18,383 nt of DNA, taken from NCBI GenBank assembly GCA_030038035.1, contig JASHPP010000634.1:1-18383 (forward strand), in the 5' to 3' direction. This document shows, in pieces, positions 7,549-15,678 of this stretch. The notes beneath the pieces were generated by a model. It worked only from the letters and a program-made list of their open reading frames with translations, did no database searches and was not told the DNA's origin. Numbering within the stretch: the stretch's first letter is position 1; each line of letters begins with the position of its first letter. The position numbers and the translations under genes were made by a program. This stretch comes from Trebonia sp. Lineage in GTDB: Bacteria > Actinomycetota > Actinomycetes > Streptosporangiales > Streptosporangiaceae.

Positions 7549-9177
7549 ATGGCAACTGACGCGGTTGGCAGCGAGACCCCGACCCTCTTCCTGCGCAAGG
7601 CCACCGGCCTTGTTCGCGGCTGGTCGGTGCGGGACACCATCATCTACGCGTGCCTGTCGACCAACTTCGTCACGCTCGGGCTGTACGAGTTCACCTTCGC
7701 CGGGCCGGCGTTCCCCAAGGGCCAGATGCTGACCGCGGTCCTGATCTCCGCCGTCTGGGTCTCGTTCCTGGTGATCGCCTACTCCGGCCTGATCGTCACG
7801 ATCCCGCGGGCGGGCGGTGACTACGTCTGGCAGAGCCGGATCCTCGGCAGCGGCATCGGCTTCGTGATGGCGGCCACCGGGTGGTGGTTCATCCTGTGGC
7901 TATGGGCGCCGATCTACGGGAACATCCTGTCGGTCCAGCTGTTCGAGCCGATCTGGGCGACGCTCAAGTGGACCTGGCCGGCGGGCGGCGCGGCGTGGTT
8001 CGGGACGGACACCGGGATCTTCGTGGTGACGCTGATCACCGTGGTGATCGCCGGCCTGCTCGTTTCCCTGGGCATGGGAGGCTACGCCAAGGTCCAGAAG
8101 TGGTGCTTCTTCGGCGGCATGATCGGGTTCGCGGTCATCGTGATCCTGCTCCTGGTCAGCAGCCACACGGACTTCGTCAACTCGTTCAACCTGTACGGCA
8201 AGCAGCTGTTCGGGGTGAACAACGCGTACAACGCGACCAACACCGCGGCCGCGAAGGCCGGGTACACCACCTCGCCGTTCAGCTTCGGCCCGCTCGGCCC
8301 GACGATGCTGCTCGTGCCCGCGATGATGTTCTTCATCCTGTGGCCTAACTGGGGCGCGACCCTCTACGGCGAGATCCGCGGCGCCAGCGACTTCCGCCGC
8401 GTCTTCACCGGCATGTTCGTGGGCCTGTGGATCACGGTGCTGTGCACGGTCATCTTCTTCCTGCTGGTCGACAAGACCATCGGCTGGGGCTTCTACCAGA
8501 ACCTCAACTCCCTGGACTACAACGTCACGCCGCAGTTCGGCATCTGGCCGTACCCGTTCATGTTCGCCGCCTGGCTGGTGCACAACACGGCTTTCCAGGT
8601 CATCTTGATCCTCGTGCTGAGCCTGTGGTTCTTCGCCTGGGTCGGCACCCTGTTCCTGTCCTCGACGCGGGTCATCTTCGCGGCCGCCTTCGACCGGGTG
8701 CTTCCCGACCGGGCCGCGGAGGTCTCGGAGAAGCGCAAGGTCCCGGTCTACTCGCTGATCCTGATGCTGCTCCCGGCGGCCGGGCTGGGCGCCGTGTACG
8801 CGTACTCGACCACGTTCCGGTCCTACACGCTTGACGCGACCCTGGTCATCGCGGTGACGTACCTGTTCAGCGCGATCGCCGTGGTCCTGCTGCCGTTCGT
8901 GAAGCCCGACCTGTGGCGGGCCTCGCCGGCCAGCCGGGTCAAGCTGCTCGGCGTGCCGATCGTCCCGCTCGCCGGCCTGATCACGATCGGCCTGCTCGTC
9001 TTCAACCTCTACGAGTGGCTCAGCAACGACCTCTACTTCGTGAACAGCCACGACTCGCTGTATTACATGGCCGGCATGTACGTGCTCGCGATCGTGATCT
9101 ACGTGGGCGCGAGGGTCATCCGCAAGAGGCAGGGCATCGACCTTGGCCTGATCAACAAGGAGATCCCGGTCGAGTAG
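7549..9177 (+). CDS. APC-superfamily amino acid/amine permease
   Basis: The 542-residue protein is an integral membrane transporter with about 12 hydrophobic helices (roughly 32-52, 59-82, 100-125, 153-175, 185-203, 252-272, 290-312, 340-360, 363-390, 405-425, 432-452 and 468-525 holding the last two). IVTIPRAGGDYVWQSRILG after the second helix is the APC-family signature. Such proteins import amino acids or small amines by cation coupling. The substrate is not set by sequence; position before the dimethylglycine-dehydrogenase-like operon suggests an N-methylated amine or amino acid. It is not a BCCT or ABC choline transporter. ATG7549 is preferred over ATG7543 because GGAG at 7539-7542 has a usable 6-base spacing only to the former. 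Confidence 0.85.
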   Translation: MATDAVGSETPTLFLRKATGLVRGWSVRDTIIYACLSTNFVTLGLYEFTFAGPAFPKGQMLTAVLISAVWVSFLVIAYSGLIVTIPRAGGDYVWQSRILGSGIGFVMAATGWWFILWLWAPIYGNILSVQLFEPIWATLKWTWPAGGAAWFGTDTGIFVVTLITVVIAGLLVSLGMGGYAKVQKWCFFGGMIGFAVIVILLLVSSHTDFVNSFNLYGKQLFGVNNAYNATNTAAAKAGYTTSPFSFGPLGPTMLLVPAMMFFILWPNWGATLYGEIRGASDFRRVFTGMFVGLWITVLCTVIFFLLVDKTIGWGFYQNLNSLDYNVTPQFGIWPYPFMFAAWLVHNTAFQVILILVLSLWFFAWVGTLFLSSTRVIFAAAFDRVLPDRAAEVSEKRKVPVYSLILMLLPAAGLGAVYAYSTTFRSYTLDATLVIAVTYLFSAIAVVLLPFVKPDLWRASPASRVKLLGVPIVPLAGLITIGLLVFNLYEWLSNDLYFVNSHDSLYYMAGMYVLAIVIYVGARVIRKRQGIDLGLINKEIPVE

Positions 9178-9347
9178 CGGATCGCCTGCGCCGGGCACGC
9201 GCTCGCGTGCCGCCAGGCCGGCAAGAACCCGGCGGCTATTAGCGCGGGGGGCACCGCCACCAATAGGCTTGGCGCTGTGCGCCCCACCGCCAGTGCGCGC
9301 GGCGGGCGGGCCCGCCGGGACCCGGACGCGCACCGGCGGCTGCCGTC
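9178..9347. terminator. Hairpin-rich convergent intergenic region, possible bidirectional terminator
   Basis: No gene is seen between the permease and the gntR stop. Three inverted repeats occur: GGCACGCG-CT-CGCGTGCC (9194-9211), GCCGG-7-CCGGC (9217-9233) and the perfect palindrome GGCGGGCCCGCC (9305-9316). No T-run follows, so an intrinsic terminator of the E. coli type is not shown; actinomycete terminators often lack one. Confidence 0.4.
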
Positions 9348-10031
9348 CTAGATGACTGCCCGGATCGCCTTGTCGAACTCGATGACGTGCCGTCGCGCGA
9401 TCTCGGCGGCTCGGCCGGCCTCGCCGTCGGTCAGCGCAGCGAGAAGCTCGGCGTGCTCGTTGACGTGGGCCGCCATGCCTTCCAGCCGGTCAAGGAACAG
9501 GCACCAGATCCGGGTGGCCAGGTTGCCGTAGCGGATCAGGGTGTCCTCGAGATAGGGATTGCGGGTCGCGGCGTAGACGGTCCGGTGGATCCGCATGTCC
9601 AGCGTCATCAGCTCGTCCGGCCGCTCGCCCAGCGCCGTCTCGGCCGCCAGCTCGCCGGCGAGCGCGCGGAAGGCGGCCCGGTCGGCGGCCGTCGAGTGCC
9701 TGGCGGCACTGGCCGCGGCCGCGGGCTCAAGCACCTCGCGGATCTCGAGGATGTAGGTCAGGTCGGTGACGTTGATCTCGGTCGCGAACGTTCCCCGGCG
9801 CGGGTAGACGACGACCAGCCGTTCGTGCTCGAGCCGCTTGACCGCCTCCCTAACGGGGGTCCGGCTCAGCCCCAGGCGCTGGCACAGCTCCTCTTCGTTG
9901 ATCGGCGCGCCCGGCCGGATGTCCAGCCTGATCAGCCGGTCCTGGATCGCCCGGTACGCCGCTTCCGCCATGGACAGCGGCTCACCGGGGCGGTCAAGCA
10001 CACTCGCGGAAGGCCCGGCTTCCGAATTCAT
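9348..10031 (-). CDS. GntR-family regulator, FadR subfamily with FCD domain
   Basis: This 227-residue protein has an N-terminal winged HTH (about 19-88) with the GntR pattern ERL..L.IRPGAPINEEELCQRLGLSRTPVREAVKRLE. The C-terminal all-helical FCD domain (about 95-220) has the expected metal/ligand set: Asp145 and His149 in LDMRIHR, His193 in NEHAEL and His215 in RRHV. FCD regulators usually sense carboxylates or related metabolites and repress nearby catabolic genes. It is divergent from the dehydrogenase-etfBA operon with an 86-base gap holding a palindrome, so it is the probable operon repressor. ATG10031 is chosen because a G-rich ribosome binding site (GGGGGG) lies 7 bases upstream; an in-frame TTG at 10055 is less likely. 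Confidence 0.88.
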   Translation of the reverse strand: MNSEAGPSASVLDRPGEPLSMAEAAYRAIQDRLIRLDIRPGAPINEEELCQRLGLSRTPVREAVKRLEHERLVVVYPRRGTFATEINVTDLTYILEIREVLEPAAAASAARHSTAADRAAFRALAGELAAETALGERPDELMTLDMRIHRTVYAATRNPYLEDTLIRYGNLATRIWCLFLDRLEGMAAHVNEHAELLAALTDGEAGRAAEIARRHVIEFDKAIRAVI

Positions 10032-10034
10032 CGC

Positions 10035-10063
10035 TTGACCCCCCAATCCACGCAATCTAGTGT
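10035..10063 (+). promoter_or_regulatory. Predicted promoter of the dehydrogenase-etfBA operon
   Basis: TTGACC (10035-10040) and TAGTGT (10058-10063) are spaced by 17 bp. Transcription would start near 10070, inside the palindrome at 10068-10081, leaving a leader of about 48 bases with GAGGA (10106-10110) seven bases before ATG10118. On the other strand the complement of 10059-10064 reads TACACT, a possible -10 for gntR. Confidence 0.5.
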
Positions 10064-10067
10064 ACCA

Positions 10068-10091
10068 ACTGATATATCAGTCGGATATCAG
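10068..10091. promoter_or_regulatory. Candidate GntR operator: 14-bp palindrome plus repeated half-site
   Basis: ACTGATATATCAGT (10068-10081) is a perfect palindrome. Its right half ATATCAG (10074-10080) recurs as ATATCAG at 10085-10091, 11 bp further, about one helical turn. AT-rich sequence of this kind stands out in the surrounding GC-rich DNA. The position over the predicted start of transcription fits repression by the divergent GntR protein, and would also let it control its own gene. Confidence 0.65.
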
Positions 10092-10117
10092 ATCGGTCTA
10101 GCAGCGAGGATCAGCGG

Positions 10118-12658
10118 ATGACCGAGTTCCAGAGCACGATCGGCGCCAGCGCGGTCATCGTGGGCGCCGGAATAGTCGGCAACAGCGTCGCCTGTCACCT
10201 GGCCCGGCTGGGCTGGCGGGACCTCGTCCTCGTGGACAAGGGGCCGATGCCGAACCCTGGCGGTTCCACCGGGCACGCGTCGAACTTCATCTTCCCGATC
10301 GAGTACTCGAAGATGATGATGGAGCTGACCCGCGACAGCACCGAGCAGTACCAGGCGCTCGGGGTGTTCACCCGAAGCGGCGGCATCGAGGTGGCGCGCG
10401 CCCAGGCGCGGATGGCCGAGCTGCGGCGGCGCTGCTCGCAGGCCAAGGCCTGGGGCATCCCGGCGCAGGTGATCTCGCCCGCTGAGGTGGCCAAGCTGGT
10501 GCCCTACCTGGACGAGTCGGTGATCCTCGGCGGCGCGCACTACCCCACGGTCGGCGTGGTCGACTCCCTCCGGGCGGGCACGCTGATGCGTGAGGAGGCC
10601 GAGCTGGCCGGCGCGCTGACCGTGCTGGCCGGGGCCGAGGTGGTTGCCATCGACACCGCCGCGACCGGGCAGGCCGGGCGTCCCCGGATCACGGCGGTGC
10701 GCACCAGCGCCGGGGAGATCGAGACGGACACCGTGGTGGTCTGCTGCGGGGTGTGGAGCCCGCGGATCGCACGGCTGGCCGGCGCCCGGTTCCCGCTCAC
10801 CCCGATCGTGCACCAGATGATCAGCGTCGGGCCGATCGCGCTGTTCGCCGGCACGCCGGGGGAGATCAGCTACCCGATCGTGCGGGACGTGGACACGAAC
10901 ATGTACGAGCGGCAGCACGGCGGCGACATGGAGGTCGGCTCGTATGCGCACCGCCCGATCATCGTCAGCCCCGACGACATCCCGTCCATCGGGGAATCGG
11001 CCCTGTCGCCCACCGAGCTGCCGTTCACCGCGGACGACTTCGACCCGCAGCTGGCGCAGGCGCTCGAGCTCATGCCGGGGCTGCTCGGCGACGAGAGCGC
11101 CGGCGTCCGGTACGCCATCAACGGCCTGATCTCGATGACCCCGGACGGCCATCCGCTGCTCGGCCCGGCGCCCGAGGTGGACGGGCTGTGGGCCGCCGCG
11201 GCGAGCTGGGTCAAGGAAGGCCCGGGCGTGGGCCGGGCCGTGGCCGAGTGGATGAGCGGCCGGGTCCCCGCCGTGGACGTCGACGAGGCGAACATCGCCC
11301 GGTTCTACCCCTGCCAGCGGACGGTCGCCCACGTCGAGGCGCGGGCCCGCGAGGGCTTCAACAAGATGTACGGCATCGTGCACCCGGCCGAGCAGTGGCA
11401 GTCCGGCCGGCCGGTCCGGGTCAGCCCGGCATACGAGCGAGAGCGCGAGCTCGGCGCGGTGTTCCACGAGACGGCCGGCTGGGAGCGCCCGCACTGGTAC
11501 GCCGCGAACGAGCCGCTGCTCGAGCGGTACGCCGGGCGCCTCATGCCGCGGGACAACGAGTGGGACGCCCGGTGGTGGTCGCCGGTGATCAACGCCGAGC
11601 ACCTGGCCATGCGGGAGGCCTGCGGGCTTGTGGACCTGTCCGCCTTCGCCATCATCGATGTGACCGGCCCGGCGGCGCTCGACCTGGTGCAGTCGCTCAC
11701 GGTCGCGCAGCTCGACGTGCCGCCAGGCCGGGTCGTCTACACCTCGCTGCTGGACAGCCAGGGCGGCTTCAAGGCCGACCTGACGGTGATGCGGCTTGGA
11801 GCGCAGCGGTTCCGTGCGGTGACCGGCGGCGCCACCGGGATGGCGGACCTGGCCTGGTTCGCCGAGCACCTGCCAGCCGACGGCCGCGCGGCGCTGGCCG
11901 ATCTGACCTCGGCACTGGCCACCTTGGGGCTGTGGGGGCCGCGGGCCAGGCAGATCCTGGCGTCGGTTACCGCGGATAACGTGACCGGCCAGGGGTTCCC
12001 GTTCGGCAGCTGCCGGGAGATCGAGATAGCCGGCCTGACCGTGCTGGCCTCGCGCATCTCCTACGTGGGCGAGCTCGGCTGGGAGCTGTACGTGCCGATG
12101 GAGCAGGGCGGACGGCTGTGGGACGCGCTGTGGGCGGCGGGCGTCCCGCACGGGCTGGTACCCGTCGGCATCGGCGTGTACGGCACCACCGGGCGGCTTG
12201 AGAAGGGATACCGGGCCTTCGGCAACGAGCTCACCGCGGAATACACCCTGGTGGAGGCGGGGATGACGCGGCCCCGGGTGAAGCCGCAGGACTTCATCGG
12301 CAAGCAGGCCTACCTCGCGCAGCGCGCGGCGCCGCCCGCCGCCGTGCTGTGCACCCTCACCGTGGACAACCACGCGAGCGCCAGCGGCGAGCCGCGCTAC
12401 ATGCTGGGCGGGGAGCCCATCGTGACCCCGGACGGCGAGCGGATCACCGACGCCAAGGGCCGGCCCTCGTACGTGACGAGCGCCGGGTCCGGCCCGTCGG
12501 TGGGCCGCCACCTGCTGATGGCCTATCTGCCGCCTGACCACGCCCGGGCAGGCACCCGGCTGGGCGTCGAGTGCTTCGGCGAGCAGTACCCGGTTACGGT
12601 CGCGGTGGCCGGCGCCACGCCGCTGTTCGACCCGGAGAACGCCAGGATCCGGGGCTGA
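10118..12658 (+). CDS. Dimethylglycine/sarcosine dehydrogenase-like flavoprotein fused to GcvT folate domain
   Basis: The 846-residue protein has the DAO-GcvT architecture of dimethylglycine dehydrogenase/oxidase. The N-terminal FAD domain carries VIVGAGIVG (13-21) and PNPGGSTGHASNF (45-57), in which His53 aligns with the histidine proposed to hold FAD covalently. HRP and SYAH-type motifs and NGLISMTPDGHPLLGPAPE follow. A short FAO-type linker domain comes at about 375-430, a GcvT aminomethyltransferase domain at about 430-735 (YTSLLDSQGGFKADL from 541; RLEKGYR from 693) and a GcvT C-terminal barrel at about 745-840. The family oxidatively removes an N-methyl group, gives 5,10-methylene-THF and passes electrons to ETF or O2. 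The directly following etfBA genes favour ETF. The GcvT segment reads GIGVYGTTGRLEKGYR where DMG oxidase has RAA..SLRLEKGYR, so it is a separate subclade and the exact N-methyl substrate is open. It starts at ATG10118 with GAGGA upstream. Confidence 0.87.
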   Translation: MTEFQSTIGASAVIVGAGIVGNSVACHLARLGWRDLVLVDKGPMPNPGGSTGHASNFIFPIEYSKMMMELTRDSTEQYQALGVFTRSGGIEVARAQARMAELRRRCSQAKAWGIPAQVISPAEVAKLVPYLDESVILGGAHYPTVGVVDSLRAGTLMREEAELAGALTVLAGAEVVAIDTAATGQAGRPRITAVRTSAGEIETDTVVVCCGVWSPRIARLAGARFPLTPIVHQMISVGPIALFAGTPGEISYPIVRDVDTNMYERQHGGDMEVGSYAHRPIIVSPDDIPSIGESALSPTELPFTADDFDPQLAQALELMPGLLGDESAGVRYAINGLISMTPDGHPLLGPAPEVDGLWAAAASWVKEGPGVGRAVAEWMSGRVPAVDVDEANIARFYPCQRTVAHVEARAREGFNKMYGIVHPAEQWQSGRPVRVSPAYERERELGAVFHETAGWERPHWYAANEPLLERYAGRLMPRDNEWDARWWSPVINAEHLAMREACGLVDLSAFAIIDVTGPAALDLVQSLTVAQLDVPPGRVVYTSLLDSQGGFKADLTVMRLGAQRFRAVTGGATGMADLAWFAEHLPADGRAALADLTSALATLGLWGPRARQILASVTADNVTGQGFPFGSCREIEIAGLTVLASRISYVGELGWELYVPMEQGGRLWDALWAAGVPHGLVPVGIGVYGTTGRLEKGYRAFGNELTAEYTLVEAGMTRPRVKPQDFIGKQAYLAQRAAPPAAVLCTLTVDNHASASGEPRYMLGGEPIVTPDGERITDAKGRPSYVTSAGSGPSVGRHLLMAYLPPDHARAGTRLGVECFGEQYPVTVAVAGATPLFDPENARIRG

Positions 12659-12662
12659 CCGA

Positions 12663-13430
12663 ATGGAGATCCTGGTCTGCGTGAAGCGGGTGCCGCAGGT
12701 GGGCGGCCGGATCGTGATCACGCCGGACGGGCAGGACGTGGAGACCCGGATGTCGGGGTTCGCGATCAGCCCGCATGAGGAGTGCGCGGTGGAGGAAGCG
12801 GTGCGGCTCACCCAGCGGCTCGGCGGGACCGCGACCGTGCTGACGCTCGGCCCGCCCGCCGCCGCCGAGCAGTTGCGCGAGGCGCTCGCCATCGGCGCCG
12901 GTCACGGCATCTTGCTGGAGACCGACGGCCGGGAGTGGGGGCCGATCGCGACCGCCGCGGCCATCACCGACGTGGTGCGCGGGAAGGCGGGTGAGGGATC
13001 CGGCTACGACCTGCTGCTGTTCGGCAACGAGGCGGCCGACACCGGCGGCTACCAGGTGGGCGTGCGGGTCGCGCAGTCGCTCGGCTGGCCGTGCGCGACC
13101 GGCATCAAGCACCTGGAGATCGACGGCGCCACGGTCCGCGCCCGCCGGGAGTACCGGGGCATGGGGGAGACGTTCGAGTTCGGCCTGCCCGCCGTGGTCA
13201 CGGTCAAGGAGGGCATCAACCTGCCGCGCTACCCGTCACTGCCGGGGCGGCTGCGGGCCAAGCGGGCGGCTCTTGAGCAGCACCAGCCGCAGTGGTCCGC
13301 CGACGGGCTGCGCAAGACCGGGCTGCGGGTCCCGGCCGAGCGGCGCCAGCAGGCCACGGTGCTCGGCTCCGGCCCAGACGCGGTGCCGGATCTGGTCCGG
13401 CTGCTCGAGGAGCTGGGGGTGCTGCGATGA
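12663..13430 (+). CDS. etfB: Electron transfer flavoprotein beta subunit
   Basis: This 255-residue protein matches the ETF beta subunit throughout: MEILVCVKRVP at the N-terminus, SPHEECAVEEAVRL (about 36-49), LLLFGNEAADTGGYQVG (about 117-133), and the ETF-beta signature around REYRGMGETFEFGLPAVVTV followed by KEGINLPRYPSLPGRLRAKR. The last part is the recognition loop that docks ETF on partner dehydrogenases. With EtfA it forms a cytoplasmic heterodimer carrying FAD and AMP that shuttles electrons to ETF:quinone oxidoreductase. The gene begins 4 bases after the dehydrogenase stop and its stop overlaps the etfA start (ATGA), so the three genes are translationally linked. This makes it a dedicated ETF for the flavoprotein rather than a general beta-oxidation ETF (inference). 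Confidence 0.93.
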   Translation: MEILVCVKRVPQVGGRIVITPDGQDVETRMSGFAISPHEECAVEEAVRLTQRLGGTATVLTLGPPAAAEQLREALAIGAGHGILLETDGREWGPIATAAAITDVVRGKAGEGSGYDLLLFGNEAADTGGYQVGVRVAQSLGWPCATGIKHLEIDGATVRARREYRGMGETFEFGLPAVVTVKEGINLPRYPSLPGRLRAKRAALEQHQPQWSADGLRKTGLRVPAERRQQATVLGSGPDAVPDLVRLLEELGVLR

Positions 13431-14410
13431 CCGTGCTCTGCCTGGTCGAGCCGGACGCGGCGGGGGTGGCCGGCGCCTCGCAGCGGGCGCTTGCCCTGGC
13501 CCGCGGCCTCGCCGCCCACGGAACCGGGCAGCTAACCGCGGTCGTCTTCGGCGCGGTGGACCAGGTGCCGGTTGCCACGCTGGGCGGCGCCGGGGTCACC
13601 GACGTGCACGCCGTGCCACCGGACTACCTGGACGGGTACGCGCCGCGAGCCTGGGCCACAGCGCTCGCGGAATTGGCGGACCGGACCGGCGCGGCCGCCG
13701 TCGTCGCCGCGGCCACCGACCGGGGCAGCGAGGTCATGGCCTGGCTCGGCGCGATCACCGGCAAGCCGGTGGCCGCGAACTGCCTGTCCGCGCAGCCGAC
13801 CGGAGACGGGACGTACCAGCTGGTCCGGCAGCGCTGGGCCGGGCTGCTGCTCGAGGACGCGATCCTGGAGGTGTCGCCCGCGCTGCTGACCGTGGCCACG
13901 GACGCGGACGTGGGCGAGCCGGCCGCAGCACTCCCGCCCGCGGCCGAGCCCCCGGTTCACCTGCTCAGGCCCGGGCTGACCGAGGCCGACCTGGTGGTCC
14001 GCGCCACCGAGACCGCCGACCAGGGCGGCGGCGTGTCGCTGGCCACCGCACGGGTGGTGGTCGGCGGCGGCCGCGGGGTCGGCGGCCCGGACGGGTTCGC
14101 TCCGCTTGAAGAGCTGGCCGGCCTGCTCGGCGGGGTCGTCGGCGTGTCCCGCGTGGTCACCAGCCAGGGCTGGCGCCCGCACACCCAGCAGGTCGGCCAG
14201 ACCGGCACCAAGATCACTCCGGAGCTTTACGTCGCCTGCGGGATCAGCGGCGCCATCCAGCACATGGCGGGCTGTGCCAGCGCCAAGCACATCGTGGCGG
14301 TCAACACCGACCCGGCCGCCCCGATCATGTCCCGTGCCGACTACGCGGTCATCGGCGACCTCGCCGAGATCATCCCGGCCCTGGTCGCCGCCCTGAAGGA
14401 GCGCGGCTAA
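13427..14410 (+). CDS. etfA: Electron transfer flavoprotein alpha subunit
   Basis: The 327-residue protein has a variable N-terminal domain (about 1-185) and the conserved C-terminal FAD-binding domain (about 200-325). Within the latter, GGGRGVGG (213-220), QVGQTGTKITPELYVACG (255-272), ISGAIQHMAGC (273-283) and AVNTDPAAPI (291-300) are the ETF-alpha flavin motifs. It holds the redox-active FAD of the EtfAB dimer. The start overlaps the etfB stop by the ATGA arrangement, ensuring coupled, equimolar synthesis. It is the last gene of the packed operon: 105 bases separate it from the VOC gene, in which I see no clear terminator. Confidence 0.93.
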   Translation: MTVLCLVEPDAAGVAGASQRALALARGLAAHGTGQLTAVVFGAVDQVPVATLGGAGVTDVHAVPPDYLDGYAPRAWATALAELADRTGAAAVVAAATDRGSEVMAWLGAITGKPVAANCLSAQPTGDGTYQLVRQRWAGLLLEDAILEVSPALLTVATDADVGEPAAALPPAAEPPVHLLRPGLTEADLVVRATETADQGGGVSLATARVVVGGGRGVGGPDGFAPLEELAGLLGGVVGVSRVVTSQGWRPHTQQVGQTGTKITPELYVACGISGAIQHMAGCASAKHIVAVNTDPAAPIMSRADYAVIGDLAEIIPALVAALKERG

Positions 14411-14515
14411 GCACGAGCAGGGCATGGCTTCGAGTGGCTATGTGAATACGAAGAGTAACATCGGTCGCAGGCCCCGTCGTAAGCGGGCGTGAGACCCAAC
14501 CAGTGGAGGTGCCAG

Positions 14516-14986
14516 ATGGCCGAGCTCCCACCGCCCCCAGAGGGAATTGTGCTGGCCCACTTCATCGTCTCGGACGATGTCGAGCGCTCCCGGCGCTTCT
14601 ACACCGAGGTACTCGGCGGCAGGGTGGCCTTCTCCGGTCCCGGCGGGCTGACCTATGTCGCGCTGGCCAACAGCTGGATCATCATCAATGTCGGCGGAGG
14701 CCCCACCGATGACAAGCCGGCGGTCACCCTGGAGACGCCACCCGACCCCGACCGGGTGAGCAGCTTCCTCAATATCCGGGTCGCGGACATCCACGCCGTG
14801 TACGCCGAATGGAGCGCCCGGGGTGCTCAATTCCTGACGCCCCCGAAACAGCACCAGTACGAGATCCGTTGCTACATCCGCGATCCCGACGGTCATCTGA
14901 TCGAGGTAGGGCAAACCACCGACCCGGAGGGGGACTGGTCGCCCGCTCACTGGCCGGCGAGTACGCCCGCCGGGGACTCTGAGTGA
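14516..14986 (+). CDS. VOC-superfamily (glyoxalase/dioxygenase-fold) protein
   Basis: The 156-residue protein has two beta-alpha-beta-beta-beta modules of the vicinal oxygen chelate fold. The first starts with VLAHFIVSDDVERSRRFYTEVLGG (His15 a likely metal ligand); the second has FLNIRVADIHAVYAEWSARGAQF and ends in YIRDPDGHLIEVGQ (Glu130 a likely ligand). This is the usual profile of glyoxalase/bleomycin-resistance-like proteins, whose reactions range from glyoxalase to dioxygenase to drug binding. The function here is not predictable. ATG14516 is supported by GGAGGT at 14505-14510, five bases upstream; an in-frame start at 14489 would overlap nothing but lacks a ribosome binding site. The next gene follows after 56 bases on the same strand. 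Confidence 0.8.
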   Translation: MAELPPPPEGIVLAHFIVSDDVERSRRFYTEVLGGRVAFSGPGGLTYVALANSWIIINVGGGPTDDKPAVTLETPPDPDRVSSFLNIRVADIHAVYAEWSARGAQFLTPPKQHQYEIRCYIRDPDGHLIEVGQTTDPEGDWSPAHWPASTPAGDSE

Positions 14987-15042
14987 GTGCCGAGATCACC
15001 GGCGACATCCGGCACATCGACGGTGGCCCCGGATTCTGAGAC

Positions 15043-15678
15043 ATGACCACGGCGATCATCGGCACTGGAGGGATCGGATCGGTCATTGCCCGCCAGCTCG
15101 CCTCGGGCGGCGAGGCCCTGCGGATCTCGAGCGCCGACAATCAGTCGGCACGAACGCTGGCTGCACAGATCGGTCGCGCTGCGGTCGTCGCCGCCGGCAA
15201 CCGCGACGCGTTGCGGGGGGCCGACGCCGTCGTGCTCGCGCTGCGGTTCACGGTGCTGAAGGGCGTCATTGACGAGATCGCCGACTCGCTAACCGGCGAG
15301 CTCGTGGTCGTTCCGAGCAACCCGGTCAGCAGCGACGCACAAGGTCACGTCACACGGCTGCTGCCGGAAGGGCAATCCGCAGGGCTGGTCGTAGCCGGGT
15401 GGTTGCCTGCGGGGGCGCGCTTGGCCATGGCGTTTGGAACCCTGTCGGCCGACCTGTTCAAGTCCGCTAGCAACCGGTCACCGGAGCCGGCGGTCCTCTT
15501 CTACGCGACCGACGACGACCGCGCAGGCGGGGAAGTCGAGCGATTGATCCGGACCGCCGGCTTCGAGCCGGTGAAGGCCGGCGGGATCGAACAGTCGGGT
15601 CGGCTCGAGGTGGGCGGCGACCTGCACGATCTCGTAGTCGGCCCCGCGGCGGCGCGGTCATTGATCGGCCGGGCGTGA
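15043..15678 (+). CDS. NADPH-dependent F420 reductase-like / NAD(P)-binding oxidoreductase
   Basis: This 211-residue protein starts directly with a Rossmann motif, AIIGTGGIG (4-12). It has ADAVVLALRF (60-69) and VPSNPVSSDAQG (about 89-100), then LPEGQSAGLVVAGWLPAGARLAMAFGTLSADLF, which is the block seen in the F420-dependent NADP oxidoreductase family (usually ..SNP..PD..G..LP.GQS...A..LP.A...KAFGTL). The C-terminal RLEVGGDLHDL matches the usual R.E.GGDLHE end. The family moves hydride between NADPH and F420, but many members have lost F420 binding, so only the fold and nucleotide binding are sure. It lies 56 bases after the VOC gene; there is no clear ribosome binding site. Whether it serves the amine pathway is unknown. 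Confidence 0.72.
   Translation: MTTAIIGTGGIGSVIARQLASGGEALRISSADNQSARTLAAQIGRAAVVAAGNRDALRGADAVVLALRFTVLKGVIDEIADSLTGELVVVPSNPVSSDAQGHVTRLLPEGQSAGLVVAGWLPAGARLAMAFGTLSADLFKSASNRSPEPAVLFYATDDDRAGGEVERLIRTAGFEPVKAGGIEQSGRLEVGGDLHDLVVGPAAARSLIGRA

Noticed and set aside
7549..9177. Permease as a BCCT-type betaine/choline transporter
   Set aside because: It has the APC signature PRAGGDYVW and lacks the Trp-rich BCCT segment, so no choline-specific call is justified.
9194..9316. GC-rich hairpins considered as a structured RNA gene
   Set aside because: Separate short stems without a conserved core; position between convergent genes fits termination better.
10088..12892. 934-codon open frame antisense to the dehydrogenase gene
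   Set aside because: Its product is a His/Arg/Pro-rich composition with no domain, and it mirrors the GC-rich third positions of a clear gene. It is an antisense shadow.
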